Positions 1 through 7,348 of a DNA stretch of 20,615 nucleotides are shown here, one piece after another. A model generated the notes under the pieces. The model saw only the letters and a list, made by a program, of their open reading frames with translations, searched no databases and was not told where the DNA came from. The stretch spans positions 1-20,615 of the forward strand of contig CAMYOP010000008.1 of the NCBI GenBank assembly GCA_947260045.1, in the 5' to 3' direction. The DNA comes from an uncultured Desulfobulbaceae bacterium. Its GTDB lineage: Bacteria; Desulfobacterota; Desulfobulbia; Desulfobulbales; Desulfobulbaceae. A program made the translations under genes and the position numbers. Within the stretch, counting starts at the first letter, position 1. Every line of letters starts with the position of its first letter.

Positions 1-992
1 TGTTCAGCCTCAACGCCATACTGTAAAACTTCCTCAAGGGTCGAACCATAACGACGCTGCAGGGTCATCAAATTAGCCAGGCGAGCATTCAGATTTTCAA
101 GGTGCGAACTGTCCATTGGAATAGAATCTCTATACTCCCTAAGTTTTGATTCAATATCTTCTGTTTCAAAGCTTAGGGTTGTGATGTGTTTGGACAATTC
201 CAAGACATCCTTATCAAGTTCTGCTGCACGTTCAATATTTTTACGAACATCTGCTAAAGGTCCCGTTATACTACCTCTTAACAAATCATAACTTTTTGCA
301 GCAAGAGAGGAAAGCTCGCCTGAAGATTTCAACCTGTCCCGTTCACGCCTAATCTCTTCATCCTCTCCTGGTGAAATAGCAGCAGCCTTTATTTCAGCAA
401 GTTGGTATTGCAAAAACTCCCGGCGTTGTTCTTTATCTCTTTCTTTTTCATACAGATCGTTGAGCTCTTCTTTTTTTTTCTTCCATACCCTGAACTTAGC
501 AGTGTAATTTTCTCGCTCTCCCTGTAAATCTCCATAATTATCAAGAACGTTCAGGTGTCTTTTCGAAGCTAGAAGCAATTGATGGTCGTGTTGACTGGCA
601 ATGGCTACAAGATGTTCTGACAGCTCCTCTGCTAATTTTACCGTAACCAGTCTATCATTTACATAAACACGGCTTCTGCCCTTCTGAGTTAAAATCCTAC
701 GGATAATACAAGCATTTTCATTCTCAAGCCCATGCTCCTTTATAATTCTATGCACATCTGAATTGCTTTCGTCATGTTCAAAAAAAGCCTCAATAATTGC
801 TTGAGAACAGTCCGATCGTATCCAGGAGGAAGAGCCACGTCCACCATTGAGAAGATGAATAGCTTGTAAAATTATTGATTTCCCTGCACCTGTTTCACCT
901 GTGAAAACAATCAAGCCATGGTCGTCTCCACTAAAACTCAACTGCAGCTTTTCAATGAGCGCGAGATTTTCAACACGTAGTTCTTGTAGCAT
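1..992 (-). CDS. recN: DNA repair protein RecN, N-terminal part (cut by window edge)
   Basis: RecN is an SMC-like ATPase that acts in double-strand break repair in the cytoplasm. I translated the minus strand from the ATG at 992 and found about 330 open codons running off the left edge, so only the N-terminal part of a protein usually near 550-570 residues is visible. It starts MLQELRVENLALIEKL, the typical RecN N-terminus, and has a Walker A motif GETGAGKS near residues 32-39. A Gln/His-rich SQHDHQLLL segment and the charged start of the coiled coil follow (EKERDKEQRREFLQYQLAEIK region). The C-terminal Walker B half is not in the window. No good ribosome binding site is seen, but the start matches the family. 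The DtxR-like gene to its right is transcribed divergently, separated by about 170 bases. Confidence 0.95.
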   Translation of the reverse strand, partial: MLQELRVENLALIEKLQLSFSGDDHGLIVFTGETGAGKSIILQAIHLLNGGRGSSSWIRSDCSQAIIEAFFEHDESNSDVHRIIKEHGLENENACIIRRILTQKGRSRVYVNDRLVTVKLAEELSEHLVAIASQHDHQLLLASKRHLNVLDNYGDLQGERENYTAKFRVWKKKKEELNDLYEKERDKEQRREFLQYQLAEIKAAAISPGEDEEIRRERDRLKSSGELSSLAAKSYDLLRGSITGPLADVRKNIERAAELDKDVLELSKHITTLSFETEDIESKLREYRDSIPMDSSHLENLNARLANLMTLQRRYGSTLEEVLQYGVEAE

Positions 993-1161
993 ATTTATGT
1001 TTCGTTTCTGACCTTATGATGGAGTGTCAAATGACTAAGCACTTGACTGTAATGGGAAGTGATTGTATCCTAATATTATTTAAAAACAGATATTTAATTA
1101 CTTAATTCAAAAAGTTATGGGTTTTTCCTGACGATTTCTTCTGCATGGAAAAGAGGATATG

Positions 1162-1605
1162 ATGGATAATGATTTAAAAATCAGTGCCAGCCTTGAAGAC
1201 TATATAGAGGCAATTTATCACATTATTGCAGAAAAACAGGTTGCAAGAGGTAAAGACATTACCGCTCGCCTTGGCGTATCAGGTGCCTCTGTGACCGAAG
1301 CCCTCCGTGCACTTTCCAAAAAAGGGCTTATCAATTACGCCCCCTACGAAGTAATCACCATGACAAATCTTGGCAAAGACATTGCCGAAGATGTCATACA
1401 CAGGCACAATGCCCTCAAAAACTTCTTTACGACTGTCCTCTCTGTGGAAACTAATATTGCCGAAAAGGGAGCATGTAAAATTGAGCACATTGTTCCCCCT
1501 GAAATTATCACCAAAATGCTGTGTTTTATTAAATTTCTAGAAACTGATCCAGAAGGGGCAAATGAACTTCTACAAGGCTTTACCGAATTTTGCAAGAAAG
1601 CCTGA
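1162..1605 (+). CDS. DtxR/MntR-family metal-dependent transcriptional repressor
   Basis: This is a cytoplasmic repressor of about 147 residues that senses Fe(II) or Mn(II). Residues 8-65 form the winged-helix DNA-binding domain (SLEDYIEAIYHII, then a recognition helix around SGASVTEALRALSKKGL). The rest is the metal-binding and dimerisation domain. The metal ligand region reads HRHNAL and ACKIEH, which matches the Cys-x-x-Glu-His arrangement of DtxR/IdeR rather than the Glu-x-x-Glu-His of Bacillus MntR; iron is therefore the more likely effector (inference). It is short like MntR and lacks the SH3-like third domain of DtxR. Two ATGs lie in tandem (1159, 1162). The GAGG at 1153-1156 is 2 bases from the first and 5 from the second, so I chose the second. 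No metal transporter is adjacent. Confidence 0.85.
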   Translation: MDNDLKISASLEDYIEAIYHIIAEKQVARGKDITARLGVSGASVTEALRALSKKGLINYAPYEVITMTNLGKDIAEDVIHRHNALKNFFTTVLSVETNIAEKGACKIEHIVPPEIITKMLCFIKFLETDPEGANELLQGFTEFCKKA

Positions 1606-1664
1606 AAAGTATTCCAACACCAGTTAGCTAGAGTAAACCCTTATAATATTCCTGCTCGGCTTAT

Positions 1665-1889
1665 TCAGTGCGATAATAATCTTACAATTTCTCCAACAGA
1701 GGGAAAACGTCCCAATTGTTTTTTTGAAAAGATATTTTTACCATCAGCGCAAATCTCGTACACACCGCCTGAGCTAGCAATCAGTTCTACCTTTATACCG
1801 TCACCAATGGCATTTTTTAACTCGTCCACCAAACTGGTAGCACGTGGTTTATAGTTTCATGCGCTGCAGTATTCGATGGTTACTTTCAT
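1665..1889 (-). CDS. SelW-like (Rdx family) selenoprotein with in-frame UGA (Sec11)
   Basis: The minus strand from ATG 1889 reads MKVTIEYCSA, then TGA at 1859-1857, then NYKPRATSLVDELKNAIGDG and onwards to a TGA stop at 1665-1667, giving 74 residues. With the internal TGA read as selenocysteine, the protein has the CxxU redox motif of the SelT/SelW/SelH (Rdx) thioredoxin-like family. The family's other landmarks follow: an IEYC strand, YKPRA, a V-L-I-x-S-x-x-G-V-Y-E-I segment, FSKKQLGRFP and a final GEIVRLL helix. Length and order are those of bacterial SelW-like proteins, whose exact role is unknown but thought to be redox. A GGTGGGG stretch lies 3 bases before the ATG. The hairpin expected for bacterial Sec insertion follows the TGA. 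Ordinary gene calling would skip this gene or place a false gene on the other strand. The Sec machinery genes are not in this window. Confidence 0.9.
1823..1844 (-). promoter_or_regulatory. Bacterial SECIS-like hairpin in the SelW-like gene
   Basis: On the minus-strand transcript, 12 bases after the in-frame UGA, the sequence folds as CGU-(G)-CUACC-AGUUU-GGUGG-ACG. This is eight base pairs (one of them G-U) with a single bulged G on the 5' side and a 5-base loop carrying GU. The loop starts 21 bases after the UGA. E. coli fdhF has an 18-base spacing, a bulged U on the same side and a GGUC-type loop, so placement and shape fit a SelB-binding SECIS. The fold was done by eye. Confidence 0.7.
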
Positions 1890-2257
1890 AACACCCCACC
1901 TGAAAAATAGATTAACTGGCTTTTCTTTCAACCAACTTTGCGCTCTCACCTATATGCAGGCGAGAAACAATTGCAAGGGAACCTTTTCTACAGATTGCAC
2001 CTATACAAAAACATGGAAAAGATCTCATCAAATAGTAGCACATGAATGTGAGATGACAAAGAAGGAGTACTGTTTTTATCGGCAAATTTTTCAGGAGACG
2101 AATTAATTATAATCAAATGTTTCTTTGCCAGGAATTTTCATTTTAAAGATTTTACGTTGGGTGTATAGTACAAATAAATCAACGTACACAATCGCCTTCC
2201 ACACTAGAAATAGTGTATTTTTGCTTCAACCAACAGACCGGATAGCATCAAACCTAT
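1890..2257. other. Gene-free stretch between the SelW-like gene and gspF
   Basis: I see no convincing gene in these 368 bases. A plus-strand reading frame from 1876 to 2106 begins inside the antisense of the selenoprotein gene, has no ribosome binding site and resembles nothing I know. The stretch should hold the promoter of the minus-strand selenoprotein gene and that of the gspF-like gene, but I cannot point to clear boxes. One small hairpin at 2201-2222 is listed separately. Confidence 0.5.
2201..2222 (+). terminator. Small hairpin with T-tract upstream of gspF-like gene
   Basis: ACACTA-GAAA-TAGTGT is a perfect 6-bp stem with a stable GAAA-type tetraloop, followed by ATTTTT. It has the outline of a weak intrinsic terminator on the plus strand, 35 bases before the GspF start. 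There is no gene that obviously needs it, so it might end a short leader or be chance. Confidence 0.35.
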
Positions 2258-3484
2258 ATGCCTGTTTTTGAATATACCGCACTCAATAGCTCAGGAAAAA
2301 AACTAAAAGGTATTATAGATGCTGATAGTTCCGGAGCTGCAAGACAAAAAATTCGTGCCAGCGGCAATTACCCTGTAGATATAAAAGAAACAGTTATCAG
2401 TTCTAAAAAAGAACAAGGCAACACACTGTCGACTGTATCTCTTTTCAATAAAGTTGGACCCCAGGATATACATGTCGCTGCTCGCCAACTGTCAACTCTC
2501 CTGGGCGCTGGCATTCCTCTTGTTCAATCACTGAGTAGTCTTATTGACCAGACTGCTAATCCATCACTAAAGATGATTTTTGCCCAAATCAAAGATGCCG
2601 TCAATGAGGGTAATTCTCTTTCCAATGCTCTTAGCGATCATCCCAGAATCTTTTCAAAAATATTTATTAATATGGTTAAGGCTGGTGAGGCTTCAGGTTC
2701 ACTAGACATTGTCCTTGAACGGTTAGCTGAATTTGGAGAAAGTCAGGAAACCATAAAAGCCCGGTTAAAGGCAGCAATGGTGTATCCTATTTTAATGGCC
2801 ATTGTCGGCACCTGTGTGGTAATCCTCCTGGTCACCTTTATTGTACCGAACATTGCCAAAGTGTTTGAAGATACGAAACAGGCCCTCCCCCTGCCAACAA
2901 CGCTTCTCATTAATTGCAGTGATTTTTTGAAAAACTATTGGTGGATTGTTTTCTTGATGATAATTGCGTTTATCTTTCTGATAAAATATTTCCTGACAAA
3001 ACCTAAGGGGCGACACCTTTGGGATAAATTAAAATTAACCCTCCCTCTTCTTGGACCACTAAACACCAGAATAGCAGCTGCGCGATTTGGTCGAACCCTG
3101 GCAAGCCTCCTATCCTCAGGTGTTCCACTCATAACTTCCCTTCATATCGTCAAAAATATATTAAATAATGTTTTATTGGTGGATGTATTAGATAATGCCA
3201 GCGAAGAACTGGAAAAAGGTAGAAGCTTCTCCCACATCCTCAAACAATCACCCTGGTTTTCTCCCATGCTTGTCCAAATGATTGCAGTTGGTGAGCAAAG
3301 TGGTACTCTGGAAAATATGCTTGAAAAAGTTGCAGATAATTATGAACGGGAAGTTGAATTTAAAATCATGGCCATGACCTCACTCATTGAACCACTTATG
3401 ATCCTGGCAATGGGTCTGGTCGTCAGCTTTATTATAATTTCGGTCCTCCTCCCCATACTAGATATGAATCAACTTATACGATAG
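2258..3484 (+). CDS. Type II secretion/type IV pilus inner-membrane platform protein, GspF/PilC family
   Basis: This 408-residue protein is a polytopic inner-membrane platform subunit of the kind that couples the assembly ATPase to pseudopilus or pilus assembly. It opens with the typical MPVFEYTALNSSGKKLKG segment. Two repeated T2SSF domains follow, roughly residues 70-195 and 270-395, each marked by an ARQLSTLL/AARFGRTLASLL start and a VKAGEASGSL/IAVGEQSGTL turn. Hydrophobic helices lie near residues 172-198, 226-246 and 375-402, the last in the usual LIEPLMILAMGL context. The length is normal. No gspE, gspG or other secretion gene flanks it here, so this is an isolated copy within the window. 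The ribosome binding site is weak. The choice between GspF and PilC is open; the N-terminus looks more like GspF. Confidence 0.9.
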   Translation: MPVFEYTALNSSGKKLKGIIDADSSGAARQKIRASGNYPVDIKETVISSKKEQGNTLSTVSLFNKVGPQDIHVAARQLSTLLGAGIPLVQSLSSLIDQTANPSLKMIFAQIKDAVNEGNSLSNALSDHPRIFSKIFINMVKAGEASGSLDIVLERLAEFGESQETIKARLKAAMVYPILMAIVGTCVVILLVTFIVPNIAKVFEDTKQALPLPTTLLINCSDFLKNYWWIVFLMIIAFIFLIKYFLTKPKGRHLWDKLKLTLPLLGPLNTRIAAARFGRTLASLLSSGVPLITSLHIVKNILNNVLLVDVLDNASEELEKGRSFSHILKQSPWFSPMLVQMIAVGEQSGTLENMLEKVADNYEREVEFKIMAMTSLIEPLMILAMGLVVSFIIISVLLPILDMNQLIR

Positions 3485-3504
3485 CTCAGTGTCAGCAGGA
3501 ATAC

Positions 3505-3545
3505 CCAGGTAAGCATAACAAAAACTCGCTTACCTGGATGTTTTA
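3505..3545 (+). terminator. Intrinsic terminator-like hairpin after gspF-like gene
   Basis: CCAGGTAAGC (3505-3514) and GCTTACCTGG (3528-3537) form a perfect 10-bp stem with a 13-base loop, starting 20 bases after the GspF stop. A short TGTTTT run follows. This separates gspF from rtcB, although the T-tract is modest. Confidence 0.6.
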
Positions 3546-3572
3546 CGATCCCATCAATAGAGTCATTATTGC

Positions 3573-4748
3573 ATGAAAGAAATCGTAACAACAGAACGAA
3601 AACCCATTAAACTATGGCTTAAAGATATTGAGCCTGGTGCAATGGAACAGGCGAAAAATCTCGCCAACCTTCCTTTTATTCATAAACATATTGCCATCAT
3701 GCCCGATGCTCACCAAGGCTACGGGATGCCCATCGGTGGAATAATGGCAACTCATGGTGTCGTTATTCCTAACGCTGTCGGGGTAGACATTGGCTGCGGC
3801 ATGTGCGCAGTTAAAACCTCACTGACCTCTATTTCACAAGAGAAATTAAAGTCTGCCCTGCAATTGATACGAAAAACTGTTCCTCTTGGCTTCAAGCACC
3901 ATAAACATGAGCAAGATAGCACGCTCATGCCAGAGCCTGGAGCAAACATCAGCACCAAAGAACTCCCCATTGTCTCCCGTGAATATAAAAATGCACTGAC
4001 TCAGCTTGGCACATTGGGAGGGGGAAATCATTTTATTGAAATACAGAAAGGATCAGATGGTTTTATCTGGCTCATGATTCATTCTGGCAGCCGAAATCTT
4101 GGTTATAAAGTTGCAAATCACTATAACTCTCTCGCCATTGAACTCAATACAAAGGCGGGTTCGGAAATACCAAAAAAATGGCAACTTGCCTTTCTTTTGT
4201 TAGATAGTTTTGCAGGCAACACCTATCTTCAAGAGATGGACTTTTGTGTTCAATTTGCCTTTGCCAACAGAAGATTAATGATGGATCGAGTTCAAAGAGC
4301 CCTTCAGTCAATGGATTCCCGCATAGTATTTGAGCCAATCATAAATATCGCTCATAATTACGCTGCCAAAGAAAGCCATTATGGGAAACATGTTATAATA
4401 CATCGTAAAGGGGCTACCAGTGCACGTGAAGGTGAGATTGGCATAATCCCTGGTTCTCAGGGTGCTCCAAGTTACATCGTGCGCGGCAAAGGAAACTCTG
4501 AGAGTTTTAAATCCTGTTCCCATGGTGCCGGTAGAAAAATGGGCCGTAAACAGGCACAGCGCCAACTGAGTCTTTCTGAGGAAAAAAACAAGCTGGACAA
4601 ACAAAATATTATCCATTCCATTCGAGGAAAAAGAGATCTCGACGAAGCCGCAGGTGCCTATAAAGACATTGATGCGGTTATAGACAATCAACTTGACTTG
4701 ATCGAAGTGATCACAGAGCTACAACCACTAGCAGTGATCAAAGGTTAA
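3573..4748 (+). CDS. rtcB: RNA-splicing ligase RtcB
   Basis: RtcB joins RNA 2',3'-cyclic phosphate or 3'-phosphate ends to 5'-OH ends using GTP and Mn2+, in RNA repair or tRNA splicing. The 391 residues are close to the E. coli length (408) and hold all landmark motifs: DAHQGYGMPIGG (45-56), VGVDIGCGM (69-77), GGGNHFIEI (149-157), HSGSRNLG (170-177), IAHNYAAKE (259-267) and SHGAGRKMG (316-324). By comparison with E. coli RtcB, Asp72, Cys75, His153, His170 and His261 should bind Mn2+, and His317 should be the residue that becomes guanylylated. Every catalytic residue is present, so the enzyme should be active. It is followed at 39 bases by two small genes, probably one operon. No RtcR regulator or RtcA cyclase is seen here. 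Confidence 0.96.
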   Translation: MKEIVTTERKPIKLWLKDIEPGAMEQAKNLANLPFIHKHIAIMPDAHQGYGMPIGGIMATHGVVIPNAVGVDIGCGMCAVKTSLTSISQEKLKSALQLIRKTVPLGFKHHKHEQDSTLMPEPGANISTKELPIVSREYKNALTQLGTLGGGNHFIEIQKGSDGFIWLMIHSGSRNLGYKVANHYNSLAIELNTKAGSEIPKKWQLAFLLLDSFAGNTYLQEMDFCVQFAFANRRLMMDRVQRALQSMDSRIVFEPIINIAHNYAAKESHYGKHVIIHRKGATSAREGEIGIIPGSQGAPSYIVRGKGNSESFKSCSHGAGRKMGRKQAQRQLSLSEEKNKLDKQNIIHSIRGKRDLDEAAGAYKDIDAVIDNQLDLIEVITELQPLAVIKG

Positions 4749-4787
4749 GTTACCATACCAATCTTTTTTATGCAGAGGAGGACTTGT

Positions 4788-5150
4788 ATGACCTTGCAAC
4801 ATTCTTTCACCAAAATTGAGAATGAACTACTCCCAAAATTCAGGAGGAAAATTGCAACAGCAGAGTCCACGGAGGATGTGAAAAAAAACTATGCCTATAC
4901 CATGCAAAATTTACTGAGCCAGGCCCTGCAAGGAGATATTAATGCTGACTCAGGCGACATCACACTTTTACCAGACAGCGAGCCCCATTTTTCCCTCAGT
5001 GAGAAAATTCAGGGTGAAAGCAATTTTTCTTCAACCTGGAACAGCTCAGACCTGCCCCATGTTATTTCCAGGTTTACAGGTGTTGCCTTAAGCAGATTTA
5101 AATACTTGGAGAAGAATCCCGAAAAAACAAAAGTGAAAATTCGCAACTGA
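4788..5150 (+). CDS. Small protein of unknown function in the rtcB operon
   Basis: I do not recognise this 120-residue protein. The start at 4788 is chosen because a strong AGAGGAGG (4774-4781) lies 6 bases before it; an upstream in-frame ATG at 4770 overlaps that site. The N-terminal half is charged and probably helical (FTKIENELLPKFRRKI, then TEDVKKNYAYTMQNLLSQAL). The middle is acidic and loop-like, and the C-terminus is basic (KNPEKTKVKIRN). There are no cysteines, no signal peptide and no membrane segment, so it is cytoplasmic. It sits between rtcB and a winged-helix/zinc-ribbon gene, and its stop (5148-5150) almost touches the next gene. A role linked to RNA repair is only a guess from position. 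Confidence 0.75.
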   Translation: MTLQHSFTKIENELLPKFRRKIATAESTEDVKKNYAYTMQNLLSQALQGDINADSGDITLLPDSEPHFSLSEKIQGESNFSSTWNSSDLPHVISRFTGVALSRFKYLEKNPEKTKVKIRN

Positions 5151-5156
5151 TTGGTT

Positions 5157-5441
5157 GTGCCGACAATTCGTCAGGCCATAATTGAACTTCTCAAAGATGA
5201 AGAATTGAACGGAATAGACATTTCGCAGGCTCTTTCCGTTCAGGAAAAAGAGGTTTATGAACACCTGACCCATATCAAACGTACTCTGAGAAAACAGGGC
5301 ATAAGACTTCAGGTGACTCCATATCACTGCCTTGGATGCGGATATTCCTTCAAGGACAGGGATCGTTTTGATCGACCTGGTCGTTGTCCTGTTTGCAAAG
5401 GTAGCCATATACGTATGGCTACCTTTCATATGGCTAAGTAA
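5157..5441 (+). CDS. Winged-helix protein with C-terminal zinc ribbon
   Basis: This is a 94-residue cytoplasmic protein. Residues 3-55 look like a small winged helix (TIRQAIIELLKDE, then a second helix ISQALSVQEKEVYEHLTHIKRTL, then a basic strand). The C-terminal third is a rubredoxin-like zinc ribbon, CLGCGYSFKDRDRF...CPVCKG, with two CxxC pairs. This layout is typical of predicted ArsR-like regulators or nucleic-acid binding factors. The start is uncertain: a TTG at 5151 directly follows the previous stop and a GTG at 5157 gives MPTIRQAII; neither has a clear ribosome binding site, which suggests translational coupling. Because it follows rtcB and an unknown small gene, it may regulate that operon (inference). 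Confidence 0.8.
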   Translation: MPTIRQAIIELLKDEELNGIDISQALSVQEKEVYEHLTHIKRTLRKQGIRLQVTPYHCLGCGYSFKDRDRFDRPGRCPVCKGSHIRMATFHMAK

Positions 5442-5468
5442 GATCAGAGGATATTGATTCCGAGGTGC

Positions 5469-5495
5469 CAGCTTTTTTCAAGTAGCAAAAAGCTG
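5469..5495. terminator. Inverted repeat between convergent genes
   Basis: CAGCTTTTT (5469-5477) and AAAAAGCTG (5487-5495) form a perfect 9-bp inverted repeat with a 9-base loop, lying exactly between a plus-strand gene ending at 5441 and a minus-strand stop at 5497-5499. Position suggests a shared terminator. The U-run lies inside the stem rather than after it, so this is not a textbook intrinsic terminator on either strand. Confidence 0.4.
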
Positions 5496-5496
5496 C

Positions 5497-7074
5497 CTAT
5501 TGGAAAATATTATTTTTCTTCGCTATAACAACAGCATAAATCCTACCTTGGACCCACTCTCCCTTTTCTTTACGTATTCCAGTTTCTATATCTTTTTCTA
5601 TAACAAAGCCGTTTTCATCGACCATTCTTTGAATATACTTATGGCTGTGAGCATATCTTCCTGAAAGGGTAAGCAATGAATCACCAGAACCAAAATGTTC
5701 TTCAATGGAAAAAATAAACACACCATTTCCAACACAATTTGCAAGTTGCTGAAAAAGAGCCTGCAGTGTACCTAAATAATTCAACACATCTGCAGCACAA
5801 ATGAGATCGAATTGTTTATCGATTTTTTCCAGGTAAGTTAGAATGTCTGTTTCACAAAGTTCTGAATATATCTCTTTTTTTTCAGCTTTGGCCAGCATGC
5901 CTGGCGATATATCCAGCCCAATCATTTCATTGCTCAGGTGAACAAGTTCCTGGCCGACGAGACCAGTGCCACAACCTAAATCCAACACAAAAGAAAACCT
6001 ACATTTCTCTCCAAGAAATCCAGAGGCCACCTCTTTTATAAGATGAGGAATGTTATACTCAAGCTGCTGGGTAAAGCTTTTATCATAATTACTAGCATAG
6101 TTATCAAATATTTCAGTTACATAGCCAGTTGGGGCTTTTTCGGGTTTCCTCCCTGATAAAACCTCAATCAGGTAGCTGATTGATTCATTGACATATCCCC
6201 TTGACATGGCTTTTTTATAATGAACCAGAGCTTTTTCTGGTTGCTCATATATCTGATAGATACTTCCCAGGTGAGCATATGGTTCACCTAATTCTTTGTT
6301 CAATAAAATGGCTTTTTGGTAACTATCAAGAGCACTTTCAAAATCACTTGTTTTTTGAAAGGCTATGCCAAGCTGGATCAAGAAATCTACGTCATTAGGA
6401 CTTATAGAGAGTGCTGCCTGGTAATAGCGAATCGCCTTTTCAAAATCATATTGATTTGCATAGCAGAGTCCCAGGTTAAAAAGAGTGTCAGGATCATCAG
6501 GTGAAATTTCAAATGCCTGGGAATAATGCAACGCAGCATTTACATGGTCACCCTTTTGGAAAAAAATGACTCCTAAATTGTAATGAGCTTGAGCAGAAGC
6601 AGGCTCTCTTTCTATTAATTTTTGAAAAGCATTCTGTGCCTTGTCTTTTTCATCTAGGCTATAAAAAAGTGACCCAAGCTCAAAAAGAAGAGAGACGTCG
6701 TCTGGAGCTAACTTTTGAGCGATTTGAAAATAACGGACTGCTTCATTTAATTTGTTATCATCTTTGCATGTCGAAGCCAACATGATGAGAGCTTCTTTAT
6801 TCTGTGTATCATTTTCATGAACCTTGAGAAAATGATTAATAGCCGCCTGGCTTGCACCTCTCATCTTATAAATCAGCCCTAGATTAAAATGTGAACCTAA
6901 ATGGGAAGGATCCTGAGCGAGAATAGTTTGATAAATGCTTTCAGCGTTATCAAAATTTTTATTTTCACAGAAGGTGACAGCAGTATGAAACAATTCTTCA
7001 AGGCCCAACCTGTCGCTGGCCTGATCACTACGGTTTGTAATATTCCTTATTGATTCTACTTGTTCTCCCTGCAT
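5497..7074 (-). CDS. TPR-repeat SAM-dependent methyltransferase (COG4976-like)
   Basis: This is a two-part cytoplasmic protein of about 525 residues. Residues roughly 25-300 hold eight tetratricopeptide repeats with the usual pattern (for example AHYNLGVIFFQKGD and LFNLGLCYANQYDFEKAIRYY), a protein-binding scaffold. After a short linker (residues 320-350) comes a class I methyltransferase domain with motif I VLDLGCGTGLVG, motif II MIGLDISPGML and a motif IV-like FDLICAADVLNYLG. Such fusions are known as predicted TPR-containing methyltransferases; their substrates are unknown. I start at ATG 7074 because AGG lies 9 bases before it; a TTG at 7083 would add three residues with no proper spacing. 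It stands alone, divergent from the nap operon and convergent with the rtcB operon. Confidence 0.85.
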   Translation of the reverse strand: MQGEQVESIRNITNRSDQASDRLGLEELFHTAVTFCENKNFDNAESIYQTILAQDPSHLGSHFNLGLIYKMRGASQAAINHFLKVHENDTQNKEALIMLASTCKDDNKLNEAVRYFQIAQKLAPDDVSLLFELGSLFYSLDEKDKAQNAFQKLIEREPASAQAHYNLGVIFFQKGDHVNAALHYSQAFEISPDDPDTLFNLGLCYANQYDFEKAIRYYQAALSISPNDVDFLIQLGIAFQKTSDFESALDSYQKAILLNKELGEPYAHLGSIYQIYEQPEKALVHYKKAMSRGYVNESISYLIEVLSGRKPEKAPTGYVTEIFDNYASNYDKSFTQQLEYNIPHLIKEVASGFLGEKCRFSFVLDLGCGTGLVGQELVHLSNEMIGLDISPGMLAKAEKKEIYSELCETDILTYLEKIDKQFDLICAADVLNYLGTLQALFQQLANCVGNGVFIFSIEEHFGSGDSLLTLSGRYAHSHKYIQRMVDENGFVIEKDIETGIRKEKGEWVQGRIYAVVIAKKNNIFQ

Positions 7075-7188
7075 AATTTCCAACCTAAAATTAAAGACAA
7101 TATTAATTATTCTTCATTTTTTAGGAGCCTTCTCTATCATAAAAATGAAAATGCTTCAACAAAGAGTAATTTAGTAAAACCTTCGCGC

Positions 7189-7237
7189 GTTACCAGTCGG
7201 TAACATGGCGCACCACGCTGTGCTACCGCTTGGTAAC
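7189..7237. promoter_or_regulatory. Two related inverted repeats, candidate enhancer (activator) sites for the nap operon
   Basis: GTTACC-AGTC-GGTAAC (7189-7204) and TACC-GCTT-GGTA (7224-7235, followed by AC) share the same TACC-N4-GGTA core. Their centres are 33 bp apart, about three helical turns, so they face the same side of the DNA. They lie about 119 and 86 bases upstream of the start predicted from the sigma-54-type promoter at 7290-7305, the classic place for activator binding. TetR-family operators can also look like this, so the protein that binds is unknown. Confidence 0.55.
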
Positions 7238-7289
7238 AATCATACAGTTTCAAGTTTTCAATATACTGAAATAACAACACTAATGCACA

Positions 7290-7305
7290 TGGTCTGTTAT
7301 TTGCT
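7290..7305 (+). promoter_or_regulatory. Sigma-54-type (-24/-12) promoter of the nap operon
   Basis: TGGTCT-GTTAT-TTGCT matches the sigma-54 consensus TGGCAC-N5-TTGCW with the essential GG and GC elements separated by 10 bases. The predicted transcription start is near 7315, leaving a leader of about 33 bases before napD at 7349. The match was found by eye. It implies that a bacterial enhancer-binding protein controls the operon. Confidence 0.55.
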
Positions 7306-7348
7306 TAATGGAAAGAAAGTGTAAGAATAATTACAATATGGAGACCAC

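Noticed and set aside
1876..2106. Plus-strand 76-codon open frame
   Set aside because: It starts inside the antisense of the selenoprotein gene, has no ribosome binding site and shows no recognisable protein pattern.
4308..4691. 127-codon minus-strand frame within rtcB
   Set aside because: It is the shadow of a highly conserved gene; all RtcB motifs lie on the plus strand and the antisense product has no recognisable feature.
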